Assembly: GCA_934636435.1 (NCBI GenBank)
Contig: CAKUAQ010000007.1
Span: 1-57,836 of the forward strand
Direction of reading: 5' to 3'
Length of the DNA: 57,836 nt
Source of the DNA: an uncultured Eubacteriales bacterium
Lineage (GTDB): Bacteria; Bacillota; Clostridia; Oscillospirales; Acutalibacteraceae
A program made the position numbers and the translations under genes. This document shows positions 25,737 to 33,914 of this stretch, one piece after another. Below the pieces are notes generated by a model. The model saw only the letters and a list, made by a program, of their open reading frames with translations. It did no database searches and was not told the DNA's origin. Each line of letters starts with the position of its first letter. Positions within the stretch are counted from its first letter, which is position 1.

Positions 25737-25751
25737 AAGGAGAAACCGCTT

Positions 25752-26534
25752 ATGACACATAGCAGCGTATGCATCGAAACCGTCTTTCCGGAGCTTTCCA
25801 TTCCCGAACGAATCGCACGGTGCAAACAATCCGGCTTTTCCGCAGTGGAATTCTGGCACTGGCACAACAAGGATATGGTTGCGATCCGCGCCGCCGCGCT
25901 CCGGGAGCACGTCCGTGTCTCCGCTTTTTGCATAGACTCCGCGGATCCCAAAACCGCCACACGCATAGCTCAGAGAGCTCTGAATGACCCGGATGGAGAA
26001 GGCCTGCGGCGCGCCGTTCAGGAGAGCATTGCACAGGCAGTTCGCATCGGCACACACCAATTGATCGTCACCATCGGCGACACCATTCCGCAGATCCCGG
26101 AAACGCAGCAGCGGCAGACGGTGATACGCAATCTGCACCGCATACAGCCGTATCTGGAGGAAGCCGGCATCACACTTTTGGTGGAACCGATTGACCGGCA
26201 GGAGCGTCCGGACTATCTGATTCCGACCGTTGAGGGCATGATTTCCGTCTTGGCGCAGGTTGGCTCCGAGAGCATCCGGATGCTGTACGATATTTTTCAC
26301 CAGAGCGTCCAGGGCGATTTTTCGGTGGACGGACTGGTCCGGGCGCTGCCGTACATCGGGCATATTCACGTAGCCGACTTTCCCGGACGCGGAGAACCGG
26401 GCAGCGGTACGTTGCCCTATACGGCCATCTTCGATGCCTTGCGGACACACGGCTACGATCGGTCGATCGGCTTTGAGTTTTTCCCCGTCGCCCCAATGCG
26501 GCCATTCGGTTTTCTGGAGCAGTATTGCCTGTAA
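25752..26534 (+). CDS. Hydroxypyruvate isomerase-like TIM-barrel protein, 260 aa
   Basis: The pattern LVEPIDRQERPDYLIPT, MLYDIFHQSVQGD, IGHIHVADFPGRGEPGSG and GFEFFPVAP is that of the Hyi/OtnI group, metal-dependent isomerases of hydroxypyruvate or 2-oxo-tetronate and relatives. The metal-binding Glu, Asp, His and Glu are all present. It is last in the operon, 15 bases after the fusion gene, with AAAGGAGA before ATG 25752. In this setting it may isomerise or epimerise the free ketose, since ketose 3-epimerases share the same fold. The exact reaction is not readable. Confidence 0.85.
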   Translation: MTHSSVCIETVFPELSIPERIARCKQSGFSAVEFWHWHNKDMVAIRAAALREHVRVSAFCIDSADPKTATRIAQRALNDPDGEGLRRAVQESIAQAVRIGTHQLIVTIGDTIPQIPETQQRQTVIRNLHRIQPYLEEAGITLLVEPIDRQERPDYLIPTVEGMISVLAQVGSESIRMLYDIFHQSVQGDFSVDGLVRALPYIGHIHVADFPGRGEPGSGTLPYTAIFDALRTHGYDRSIGFEFFPVAPMRPFGFLEQYCL

Positions 26535-26567
26535 CCGGCAGCAATATTCAACAGAGAATGCAAACAG

Positions 26568-26602
26568 ACCGGCGGGACATCCGAAAGGGATGTCCCGCCG
26601 GT
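26568..26602. terminator. Two-way hairpin between the rare-sugar operon and the DUF1893 operon
   Basis: A perfect 15-bp stem (ACCGGCGGGACATCC at 26568-26582 with its complement at 26588-26602). T-rich stretches are weak on both sides (TCTAGTCTG on plus, CTGTTTGCATT on minus). It sits exactly between convergent genes ending at 26534 and 26612. Confidence 0.65.
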
Positions 26603-26611
26603 CTAGTCTGC

Positions 26612-27034
26612 TTACATGGGCTTTGCCAGCTGCGCCATACGCACCTCGATGCGCCGCAGGGCGTCGGCGGGGTCGGTCGCCTCCGCCACCGCCTGCTCCA
26701 TAGGGCAAAGCCCGGTATTATCCCGGTTGCGGATCGCAGGGGTGAGGGTCCCCCACTGCACCGGAATTCCGTGGCAGGTGAGCAGCTCCCGCCCGCCCTC
26801 GGAGAGGGTGGCGGCGTACACCGTCCGCACCCCGGCAAGAATAAACAGCCATGCAGCGGCTTTTCCCACCACCCGGTCGGCGGCGGCATAGCCCTCCAGA
26901 GCCCGTCCCTCCCGGAGAAACGCCACCATGGGCGCCACACCCCGGCAATCGCTGGTGAGCACCTCCCCATCCCGGCACAGCGCCAGCGTATGGGGCGGTA
27001 GCAGAGCAGCCATGGCCCGCTCCAGATCCGTCAT
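26612..27034 (-). CDS. DUF1893 family protein, 140 aa
   Basis: The family core is clear: LTSDCRGVAPMVAFLREG, GYAAADRVVGKAAAWLFILA, GIPVQWGTLTPAIRNRD and GLCPMEQAV. DUF1893 proteins have a cytidine-deaminase-like fold and no proven function. Its start overlaps the end of the ECF-type membrane gene (ATGA), so the two are translationally coupled. Confidence 0.88.
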   Translation of the reverse strand: MTDLERAMAALLPPHTLALCRDGEVLTSDCRGVAPMVAFLREGRALEGYAAADRVVGKAAAWLFILAGVRTVYAATLSEGGRELLTCHGIPVQWGTLTPAIRNRDNTGLCPMEQAVAEATDPADALRRIEVRMAQLAKPM

Positions 27035-27612
27035 ACCCGGTTATCCTCCCGCAGAAAATACCGCAGCCCGATCACCATACCGGGCACCGCCAGCAGCTGC
27101 AGCACCAGCCCCGGCCAGCCGGCAGCGATCTGCCCGGCGATCAGCGCCGGGGTAAAGGGAACGACCGCCCGAAAAACAGCCGCCAGCAGCAGGAACAGCC
27201 CCCGGCCACACAACTGTGCCAGCAGCACCGCCGGGAACGCCCACACGCCGTTTCGGTCGATTTTGCCGGCAAACGCGCCGCTCACCAGCCCGAACACCGC
27301 CAGCTCCGCCATCATAAAGGGCAGCCGCACCGCCGCCGGCATGGGGTTCCCCGCCAGCGTAGTGCACAGAAAGCTGCAAAAAGGCGCCGCCAGACCGATG
27401 CCAACGCCCCAGCGCACCCCCAGCAAACAGCCGCCCAGCAGCACCGGCAGATACATCGGCAGCCACCGCACCCCGGCAGGGGCGCCCACCAGCAGATGCG
27501 CCAACTGGGGCAGCGCCACCGCCAGCGCCACGATTCCGGCGGAAATCAATGCCTTGACCGTCAGCTTCATCCTCCCAGAAGCCTGTTTTCTTGTCAATAC
27601 CGATTCAATCAT
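27031..27612 (-). CDS. ECF transporter S-component-like membrane protein, 193 aa
   Basis: About five to six hydrophobic helices in the pattern of ECF substrate-binding subunits: YLPVLLGGCLLGVRWGVGIG, AAPFCSFLCTTLAGNPMP and LPFMMAELAVFGLVSGAFAG. Such proteins bind a vitamin or trace compound and use a shared EcfAAT energising module encoded elsewhere. The ligand cannot be read. The start chosen is ATG 27612, about 10 bases after AGGAG. An ATG at 27621 is too close to that site. It follows the decayed reductase by 5 bases and precedes DUF1893. Confidence 0.8.
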   Translation of the reverse strand: MIESVLTRKQASGRMKLTVKALISAGIVALAVALPQLAHLLVGAPAGVRWLPMYLPVLLGGCLLGVRWGVGIGLAAPFCSFLCTTLAGNPMPAAVRLPFMMAELAVFGLVSGAFAGKIDRNGVWAFPAVLLAQLCGRGLFLLLAAVFRAVVPFTPALIAGQIAAGWPGLVLQLLAVPGMVIGLRYFLREDNRV

Positions 27613-27617
27613 AGCTC

Positions 27618-28062
27618 TCATTCTCCTTTGCTGAAATAGGCGGCGATGGCGTGCATCCGCGCCTGCTGTGCCACCCGGAACGGGCAGCGCCGATCGCAAT
27701 ACCGCAGCCAAAGCAAGCGTCCGCCTGCACCGTCAGCTTACTGTAATGATCATGCGAATGATCATGTGCCATCCGATCCCCCGCCAGGGACAGATCGTAA
27801 TATTTATTCACCAGCCCGATGTCGATACCCGCCGGACAGGGCTGGCAGTGGTTGCAATACACACAGTGCCCCACCGCCGCCCGGGGGCTGAATTCCCCGA
27901 TGACGGAATAGTCGTTCTACCGGGGATGGCGTGGAGAAAGCTCAGCAGCGCCTGCCGCACCACCGCCTCGATTTCGGCGAGCGGGGCGGGCTGGATGCCG
28001 CCCATGCCCAAACCCGGCGTGCCAATGCGTTCCTCACCGAGGGGCGGCTTCCGATACTCTAT
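27618..28062 (-). pseudogene. Aldo/keto reductase with C-terminal 4Fe-4S domain, internally deleted and frameshifted
   Basis: The N-terminal piece reads EYRKPPLGEERIGTPGLGMG then GIQPAPLAEIEAVVRQAL. It jumps, with a frame change, to a C-terminal piece DYSVIGEFSPRAAV, GHCVYCNHCQPCP and AGIDIGLVNKYYDLSLAGD. Roughly 200-250 codons of the barrel are missing between them. Further damage follows. A 12-base tandem duplication gives HDHSHDHY. One base lost from the cysteine-rich site turns CGHCDRRCP into a wrong frame, while the other frame still reads CDRRCPFRVAQQARMHAIAA to a TGA at 27618. The expected start codon reads ATA. The gene is certainly inactive. Confidence 0.85.
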
Positions 28063-29177
28063 TGTACCGTTTCAAACTCCTTTACTACATCCTTCAGCAG
28101 CGCACGGATGGGCAGATGCTGAGGGCAAGCCTTTTCACACCTGCCGCAGGCGATGCAGTCGGACGCCTTGCCGTGGTTGGCGGTGCAGATGCCGTAATAG
28201 CAGTCGGCGTTCCAGTCGTGGTGCAGCTGCTTGGCGTTCAGGCAGGAGAACAGATCGGGGATGGAAATATGCCGGGGACAGCCGTCGGTACAATACCGGC
28301 AGGCGGTGCAGGAGATGAGCTGCATCCCCCGGAAGATCGTGCGCACCTGCTCGACCGCTACCCGCTCGGTTTCGTTCAGCGGGCGGAAATCCTGCATATA
28401 GGAAAGATTATCCCGCATCTGCTCCTCGTTGCTCATGCCGGACAGCACCATGCATACGTTCTCAAACCCGGCGGCAAACCGGATGGCATAGCTGGCGGGG
28501 CTGCCGCCGTGGAGGTTTTCCAGCACCGCCGCCGCCTGCTCCGGCAGATTCACCAGACTGCCGCCCTTGACCGGCTCCATGACGATAGCCGGCTTGCCGT
28601 GCCTGCAACAAACCTCATAGCACCGCCGGGACTGCACCGCCGGATCCTCAAGGTCCAGGTAGTTCAGTTGGATCTGCACCACTTCGATTTGCGGATACTC
28701 GGTGAGGATCTGCTCCAGCACCTCTGCCGTGTCGTGGAAAGAAATGCCGAAATGGCGGATCTTCCCCTCCGCTTTCAGCTGCAGGCCCTGTTCATAGGCG
28801 TGGCAGCGCTTGAATTTGGTATAGATGTCCTTATTCTGGGCGTGCATCAGGTAAAAATCAAAGTAGTCCACCCCGCAGGCCGCCAGCTGGCTCTCGAAGA
28901 AGGGGCGGATATCCTCCTCTTTCCCGAAGAAATTGCCGGTGAGCTTATCGGTGAGCAGATACGCCGCGCGGGGATAGCGTTTGGTCAGACATTCCCGCAG
29001 CGCCGTCTCGCTTTTGCCGCTCAGATAGCCGTGGGCGGTGTCGAAATAGTTAAACCCGGCAGCGAGAAAAGCGTCCACCATGGCGCACATGGCCTGCTCG
29101 TCCACTTCTTCCCCCTGCATGGGCAGCCGCATACAGCCAAAGCCGAATTTGCGCCGCATCTCCGGAAAAGCACTCAT
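28059..29177 (-). CDS. Aldo/keto reductase with C-terminal 4Fe-4S ferredoxin domain, 372 aa
   Basis: The barrel has the reductase tetrad: D and Y in YFDTAHGY, K in LLTDKL and H in YLMHAQNK. After residue ~290 there are two cysteine groups, CTACRYCTDGCP and CIACGRCEKACP, expected to bind 4Fe-4S clusters. Such fused reductases are common in anaerobes and probably link ferredoxin to reduction of a carbonyl compound. The start is ATG 29177 (about 8 bases after AGGAG) rather than ATG 29183, which would be only two bases from the site. It is first in an operon with the decayed reductase, the ECF-type gene and DUF1893. Confidence 0.92.
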   Translation of the reverse strand: MSAFPEMRRKFGFGCMRLPMQGEEVDEQAMCAMVDAFLAAGFNYFDTAHGYLSGKSETALRECLTKRYPRAAYLLTDKLTGNFFGKEEDIRPFFESQLAACGVDYFDFYLMHAQNKDIYTKFKRCHAYEQGLQLKAEGKIRHFGISFHDTAEVLEQILTEYPQIEVVQIQLNYLDLEDPAVQSRRCYEVCCRHGKPAIVMEPVKGGSLVNLPEQAAAVLENLHGGSPASYAIRFAAGFENVCMVLSGMSNEEQMRDNLSYMQDFRPLNETERVAVEQVRTIFRGMQLISCTACRYCTDGCPRHISIPDLFSCLNAKQLHHDWNADCYYGICTANHGKASDCIACGRCEKACPQHLPIRALLKDVVKEFETVQ

Positions 29178-29221
29178 ACACATCGCTCCTTTACCGTTTC
29201 ACCTGCACTGTATGTTCAAAT

Positions 29222-29250
29222 TATATACCCTAAAGTGCTCTTTCCGTCAA
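29222..29250 (-). promoter_or_regulatory. Sigma-A promoter of the aldo/keto reductase operon
   Basis: TTGACG (29245-29250) and TATATA (29222-29227) on the minus strand are 17 bases apart. An alternative TATAAT reading overlaps two bases further on. It lies ~45 bases before the start codon. Confidence 0.8.
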
Positions 29251-29339
29251 GAGACACCGACAAAAATCGTCAGAATTCCCACCCCACGGCGCATTTTTTG
29301 CCGATGATTTTTCACCGGTGTCATCGGTAGCGGACGGGG

Positions 29340-29368
29340 TTGACAAATTTTGCGGAAACTGCTATGCT
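29340..29368 (+). promoter_or_regulatory. Near-consensus promoter with no plus-strand gene downstream
   Basis: TTGACA (29340-29345), a 17-base spacer and TATGCT (29363-29368). Transcription from it would start near 29375 and run antisense into the Nudix gene, whose stop is at 29437. No open frame or clear RNA gene follows on the plus strand. The remaining 29251-29436 sequence holds nothing else recognisable. Confidence 0.55.
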
Positions 29369-29436
29369 GAAATCGCACAGTAACTTTAAGTCCGCGTACA
29401 CCCGGAGTTGTCGGGGTATGCCGAAAAAATAGGAAT

Positions 29437-29928
29437 TTACGTGTTGTAAGCACTTACATCCAGTTCTTCCCCCTCCAATACCGCCCGCAGAAGGGTGTCG
29501 GCAGCATCGTACTCCAGCTTGAGAGAGAAAAACGGGGCATCCTGCTCCAGCAGCTGCAAAAAGATGCGATCCCCCGCCCAGGTGGGCAGCGCCGCCACCT
29601 GCGCATCCGGCACCCATTCCAGCGTACCCTCGTCGCAGTCGGTCAATGTGCCGGTGAATCCGTCGGCGGTGAAGAGATGCATATACTCCGTTTCGTACAC
29701 CGCCGATACAAAGGTGACGATGCCCCGGCAGCGATAGCGGGTGAGGGTCAGTCCGGTTTCCTCCCGCACCTCACGCAGCAGACATTCCTCCGGGCTTTCC
29801 TTGTCCTCGAATTTGCCGCCCACCCCGATCCACTTGTCGCGATTCAGGTCGTGCTGCTTCTTCACCCGATGGAGCAGCAGTGTTTCGCCCCGGTCGTTGT
29901 GAATGTAACATAGTGTAGTGTTGCGCAT
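29437..29928 (-). CDS. Nudix hydrolase of the MutT/8-oxo-dGTPase type, 163 aa
   Basis: The Nudix box is complete: GGKFEDKESPEECLLREV continuing REETGL. The N-terminal MRNTTLCYIHNDRGETLLLH and DKWIGVGGKFE fit the 8-oxo-dGTP diphosphatase subgroup, which cleans oxidised nucleotides from the pool. The ATG at 29928 follows AGGAG by about 9 bases. The longer open frame to 30033 has no ribosome site. The gene seems to stand alone, between a plus-strand gene and the reductase operon. Confidence 0.9.
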   Translation of the reverse strand: MRNTTLCYIHNDRGETLLLHRVKKQHDLNRDKWIGVGGKFEDKESPEECLLREVREETGLTLTRYRCRGIVTFVSAVYETEYMHLFTADGFTGTLTDCDEGTLEWVPDAQVAALPTWAGDRIFLQLLEQDAPFFSLKLEYDAADTLLRAVLEGEELDVSAYNT

Positions 29929-30113
29929 AATCCATCGCTCCTTTGAATCAAACGATCCCTGTACAGTCGCTTTTCCGGTGAAAGTGCATGATACGCGATC
30001 CTGCGGCCGTCTCGGAAAGCGGTCGTGTCTCAATCGTTTTGTTTGTGGCGACGCCGCACCGGGCCGATACGGTGGCGCCCTGTACTAATCTGAAAAACAG
30101 GATGGTGACAAGA

Positions 30114-30518
30114 ATGAAAAAATTGATCTTAGTGCTGGGATTTCTGTTTCTCGGTCTCGGTGTAGTCGGATTTTTCTACGGTATCAGCACCGAACCGGTG
30201 AACGCTCTGCTGTGCCTGGGGCTGTTCGGGCTGTTTGCCGTCCCCTGTTTCGCGCTGGTGGGGACGATGGATCGGGTGGACCGGCAGGAGGAGCAGCTCC
30301 AAGAGCTGCAGGAAAAACTGCATCGTCTGGAAGAAACCCAGCCCGCCCCCGCAACTCCGGCCGCAGCGGACGAACCGCAGCGGGCCGTGCCCACCTATAA
30401 GCCGGAGGCGCGGCATCCATGGGACTGCGTGCGCTGCGGCACAGTGAACAAGGCAGGCACCACCGCCTGCGCCCATTGCGGCGCGGCCTACGACGAATGG
30501 CGGGGCACCTCCCGATGA
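30114..30518 (+). CDS. Small membrane protein with coiled coil and C-terminal zinc ribbon, 134 aa
   Basis: Two hydrophobic helices (LILVLGFLFLGLGVVGFFYG and ALLCLGLFGLFAVPCFALVG) are followed by a short coiled coil (DRQEEQLQELQEKLHRLEE). A proline/alanine linker comes next, then a zinc ribbon with two CxxC pairs, CVRC and CAHC, separated by GTVNKAGTTA. Similar membrane-plus-ribbon proteins are widespread in Firmicutes and unassigned. The ribbon should face the cytoplasm. The start ATG 30114 is supported by AGGA about 12 bases upstream, and ATG 30102 is an alternative. Confidence 0.75.
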   Translation: MKKLILVLGFLFLGLGVVGFFYGISTEPVNALLCLGLFGLFAVPCFALVGTMDRVDRQEEQLQELQEKLHRLEETQPAPATPAAADEPQRAVPTYKPEARHPWDCVRCGTVNKAGTTACAHCGAAYDEWRGTSR

Positions 30519-30519
30519 G

Positions 30520-30853
30520 CCGAAAGCCGACGGGATGCTCCGCCCGCCGCGGGGTGCGGCCGCTCTGCCGCTGTCCGGGGCTTAACCCAGCATAGCAGAG
30601 CTGAAAGCCGACGGGATGCTCCGCCCCGCCGTGGGTACGACCGCTCTGCCGCTGTCCGGGGCTTAACCCAGCATAGCAGAGCCGAAAGCCGACGGGATGC
30701 TCCGCCCGCCGGGGGTGCGGCCGCTTTGCCGCTGCCCGGGGCTTAACCCAGCATAGCCGAACCGAAAGCCGACGGGATGCTCCGCCCCGCCGTGGGTGCG
30801 GTCGCTCTGCCGCTGCCCGGGGCTTAACCCAGCATAGCAGAGCCGAAAGCCGC
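30520..30853. repeat. Tandem direct repeat, four ~81-bp copies plus a partial fifth
   Basis: Copies begin at 30520, 30601, 30682 and 30762 (periods 81, 81, 80), and a short fifth begins at 30843. Each starts CCGAAAGCCGACGGGATGCT and ends GGGGCTTAACCCAGCATAGC. Differences are scattered single bases and one-base indels, mainly in the GC-rich middle. The array begins immediately after the zinc-ribbon stop and ends just before a terminator. It is not CRISPR-like because there are no unique spacers. Confidence 0.95.
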
Positions 30854-30884
30854 AGCGGGACACCGGTGCTTCATCAACCAATCG

Positions 30885-30928
30885 ACCGGTGGGGTCGTTC
30901 ACACGAACGACCCCACCGGTTTTCTTAT
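30885..30928 (+). terminator. Intrinsic terminator between the repeat array and trkH
   Basis: A perfect 16-bp stem (ACCGGTGGGGTCGTTC at 30885-30900 with its complement at 30905-30920) is followed by TTTTCTTATTT on the plus strand. It ends transcripts from the zinc-ribbon gene after they cross the repeats. It may also serve the convergent trkH gene, but the minus side lacks a T run. Confidence 0.85.
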
Positions 30929-32370
30929 TTCTTTGTCCAGGTCGAGGGGCTGAGCAGGAACAGCAGCGGATAGATCTCCAGCCGTCCGAACAGCATTTCC
31001 AGCGACAAAACGATCTTGGAAAATGCCGAATAGGCGGCGAATCCGCCGGCCGGTCCCACCTCGCCGAAGCCGGGTCCCACATTGTTCAGGCAGGTGATCA
31101 CCGCCGTCAGATTGCTCTCCATCCCGAACGGTTCATAGCTGATCAGCAGGAATCCCAGCGCCAGCAGCGCCGCATACAGCGCCAGATACGCTCCGGCCCC
31201 CTGCACGGTGGACTCCTCCACCCGTTTTCCCTCCAACCGGACGGATACCACACTGCGGGGATGCAGCGCCCGACGCAGATCCCGACGGGCGGAGGCAGCC
31301 AGCAGCTGCACCCGCGCCACCTTCAGACCGCCTGCCGTGGAACCGGCACAGCCGCCCACAAACATGAGCAGCAGCAATACCGCCTTGGACAACCCCGGCC
31401 AGAGGTTGAAGTCGGCAGTGGCATAGCCGGTGGTGGTGATGATGGAGGATACCTGGAACACCGCCTGCCGGATGGTTTCTCCAGCCGTGGAATACAGCGC
31501 CCGGATATTCCAGGCGATCAACCCGGAGGCTCCCAGCACCAGCCCCAGATAGACCCACAGCTCCCGGCTCTTGACGGCGGAGCGGAAATGCCGGGCCAGA
31601 ATGAGATAATACAGGTTGAAATTGACGCCGAACAGCAGCATGAAGACCGTGACCACCCATTGTATGTAGGGAGAGAACCCCGCCAGGCTGTCCCGATACA
31701 CGCCAAATCCACCGGTGCCCGCCGTGCCGAAAGCGTGGACGAGGCTGTCATACAGGCTCATGCCGCCGCAGCACAGCAGCACCACCATCAACGCCGTCAT
31801 GCCCATATAAATGATGTACAAGATCTTGGCAGTGTCCCGCACCCGGGGCACCAGCTTTCCCACCACAGGACCGGGCATCTCCGCCCGCATCATGTGCATG
31901 CTGCGCCCGGAATCCGACGGGACGATCGCCATCATCAGCACCAGAATGCCCATCCCGCCGATCCAGTGGGTGAAGCTGCGCCAGAACAGCAGCCCCCGGG
32001 GCAGACGCTCCACATCGGGAAGAATGGAGGAGCCGGTGGTGGTCAGTCCGCTGACCGTCTCAAAAAAAGCGTCCACATAAGAGGACACCGCCCCGCTGAG
32101 CACGAACGGCAGCGCCCCGATGGCGGACAGGCACAGCCAGGCCAGCGCCACCGTCACGAAGCCCTCCTTGGAAAAGATCAGCCGGCTGCGGGTACGGGTC
32201 AGCAGGATCAGTAAGGTGCCGACCAGCAGCGCCAACCCTCCGGTGAGCAAAAATGCCCGCAGACAGCGACTCTCGCCATACAGTCCGGCCACAAGGGCGG
32301 GTAGCATTAGCAACACCGCCTCCAGACGGATGATCTGTCCCAGCGTATTGAGGATCATTCTACGATTCAT
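30925..32370 (-). CDS. trkH: Trk/Ktr potassium uptake membrane subunit
   Basis: TrkH forms the potassium channel-like translocation unit. Hydrophobic helix pairs with pore loops are visible, for example ETVSGLTTTGSSILPDV, AFGTAGTGGFGVY, TTTGYATADF and LNNVGPGFGEVGP. These are the four selectivity-filter repeats, each with the key glycine. At 481 residues it has the normal length. It is second in an operon, 38 bases after trkA, whose product gates it. An internal ATG at 32358 could also serve as the start. Confidence 0.93.
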   Translation of the reverse strand: MNRRMILNTLGQIIRLEAVLLMLPALVAGLYGESRCLRAFLLTGGLALLVGTLLILLTRTRSRLIFSKEGFVTVALAWLCLSAIGALPFVLSGAVSSYVDAFFETVSGLTTTGSSILPDVERLPRGLLFWRSFTHWIGGMGILVLMMAIVPSDSGRSMHMMRAEMPGPVVGKLVPRVRDTAKILYIIYMGMTALMVVLLCCGGMSLYDSLVHAFGTAGTGGFGVYRDSLAGFSPYIQWVVTVFMLLFGVNFNLYYLILARHFRSAVKSRELWVYLGLVLGASGLIAWNIRALYSTAGETIRQAVFQVSSIITTTGYATADFNLWPGLSKAVLLLLMFVGGCAGSTAGGLKVARVQLLAASARRDLRRALHPRSVVSVRLEGKRVEESTVQGAGAYLALYAALLALGFLLISYEPFGMESNLTAVITCLNNVGPGFGEVGPAGGFAAYSAFSKIVLSLEMLFGRLEIYPLLFLLSPSTWTKK

Positions 32371-32408
32371 AGATCTGTTTCATCCGCTCTTTCCGTCATG
32401 AATTGAGG

Positions 32409-33767
32409 TCATTTCAGGATATCGGTGAGATCCTGCAGCCGGTGCTGAGCAGCCAGCACCACCACATTGTCCCCCGCCATGATGCAGTCGTCGCCGGTAG
32501 GGATGATGGGCTTGCGCTCCCGGATGATGCCGGCAATGAGGATATGGGGCTTGATCCGCAGCTCCTTGAGGGGGATATTCACGATGCGGGGATCCTCCCG
32601 CACCCGGAATTCCACCGCCTCCGCCTGATCGTCCATGAGAGAATACAGGGTTTCAATGTTGCTGCCCAGCGAATTTTGCAGCGCCCGGGCATACTGCACC
32701 AGCACATCCGCAATGATCTTCCGGGGGGAAACGATACATTCCAGCCCCAGCCGCTCCGCCAGAGCACTCAGTTCATCTCGGTTGACCTTGGAGATGACCT
32801 TCGGCACCTTCTGGGAGGAGGCAAAGAAGGACAGCAGGATGTTTTCCTCGTCCATGCCGGTCAACGCCACAAAGGCGTCCATGCTGCGCAGACTTTCCTC
32901 CAGCAGCAGCTCCTGCTGGGCGCCGTCTCCGTGGATGATGGTCGCCTTGGGCAGGGATTCGCTCAGCTCCTCGCACAGCTCCCGGTCGATCTCGATGATC
33001 TTCACCTCGCTGCCGGAACCGAGCAGCCGCCGCGCCAGATAATAGGCCGTGCGGCTGCCGCCGAGGATCATCACCGAGCGCATCTGGCGCTGCACCTCGC
33101 CCATTGCCTTCAGAAGCTTCAGCAATTCCGCCGGGGGCGCAATCAGACCGATGCGGTCGCCGTCCTCCAGCACAAACCGGCCGTCGGGGATATACACCTT
33201 GCCTCCCCGCTGGACGGCACAGATGAGGAATTTCGCCGCATAGCGATTGCGCAGCTCCGTCAGAGGGGCTCCCAGCAGGGGGGAGCCGCTCTTCAGCCGC
33301 AGCTCGATCATCTCGAAATTCCGCCGGGAGAAGGTCTCCACCTTAGCCGCCGACGGCAGCTTGAGAATGTGATACAGCTCATGGGCCGCCAGCTGCTCCG
33401 GATTGATGGCCATGGACAGCCCCAGCTGCTGCTTCATGAATCCGAGACTGTGGTCATTATATTCCGGCTTACGAATGCGGGCGATGGTGTGGCGGGCGCC
33501 CATGCGCCCCGCCAGAAAGCAGCTGAGCATGTTCACTTCATCCGAGCCGGTGGCCGCCACGAACAGCTCTGCTTTATCCACGCCGGCTTCCTCCAGCGTG
33601 CTGCAATCTGCACCGTTGCCGCAGACCCCGATCACATCATGCACATTGGTCACTTCGTTCAGAGCCGCCGGGTCGTTATCCACGGCGGTCACGTCGTGTC
33701 CCTCCGCCACCAGACTTTCCAAAATAGTGGTGCCGATCTTACCGCAGCCCACAACCATGATATTCAT
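32409..33767 (-). CDS. trkA: Trk system regulatory subunit
   Basis: Two tandem RCK units, each a Rossmann nucleotide-binding domain (MNIMVVGCGKIGTTILESL, then MRSVMILGGSRTAYYLARRL) followed by a TrkA-C domain. The first unit has the acidic residue after beta-2 (TAVDND) that contacts the ribose of NAD(H). The protein sits on the cytoplasmic face of TrkH and controls potassium flow in response to nucleotides. At 452 residues it matches full-length TrkA rather than the single-unit KtrA. It has its own promoter. Confidence 0.94.
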   Translation of the reverse strand: MNIMVVGCGKIGTTILESLVAEGHDVTAVDNDPAALNEVTNVHDVIGVCGNGADCSTLEEAGVDKAELFVAATGSDEVNMLSCFLAGRMGARHTIARIRKPEYNDHSLGFMKQQLGLSMAINPEQLAAHELYHILKLPSAAKVETFSRRNFEMIELRLKSGSPLLGAPLTELRNRYAAKFLICAVQRGGKVYIPDGRFVLEDGDRIGLIAPPAELLKLLKAMGEVQRQMRSVMILGGSRTAYYLARRLLGSGSEVKIIEIDRELCEELSESLPKATIIHGDGAQQELLLEESLRSMDAFVALTGMDEENILLSFFASSQKVPKVISKVNRDELSALAERLGLECIVSPRKIIADVLVQYARALQNSLGSNIETLYSLMDDQAEAVEFRVREDPRIVNIPLKELRIKPHILIAGIIRERKPIIPTGDDCIMAGDNVVVLAAQHRLQDLTDILK

Positions 33768-33822
33768 ATGCTCGTCCTTCTTTCCTGGCCTACTGACACT
33801 TGTATAGGGTTCTCATATGGGT

Positions 33823-33851
33823 ATTGTACCACGCTTCCGCCGGTTTTGCAA
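33823..33851 (-). promoter_or_regulatory. Sigma-A promoter of trkA-trkH
   Basis: TTGCAA (33846-33851) and TACAAT (33823-33828) on the minus strand are 17 bases apart. They lie 56 bases before the trkA start. Confidence 0.75.
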
Positions 33852-33865
33852 CCCTGATCCGCCGA

Positions 33866-33901
33866 CAAAAGCAGAGCCGTTTCGCCGGCAAAACCGGCTC
33901 C
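33866..33901 (-). terminator. Probable terminator of the asparaginase gene
   Basis: On the minus strand GAGCCGGTTT pairs with AAACGGCTC across a GC-rich loop, with one bulged base, followed by TGCTTTTG. It is 14 bases past the asparaginase stop and just before the trkA promoter. Confidence 0.55.
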
Positions 33902-33914
33902 GCCTTCCACAGAA

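Noticed and set aside
30520..30853. CRISPR array
   Set aside because: Whole 81-bp units repeat back to back with no unique spacers, and no cas gene is near.
30663..31082. Minus-strand frame of 139 codons across the tandem repeats
   Set aside because: It covers the repeats, a terminator and the end of trkH, with no ribosome site or recognisable domain.
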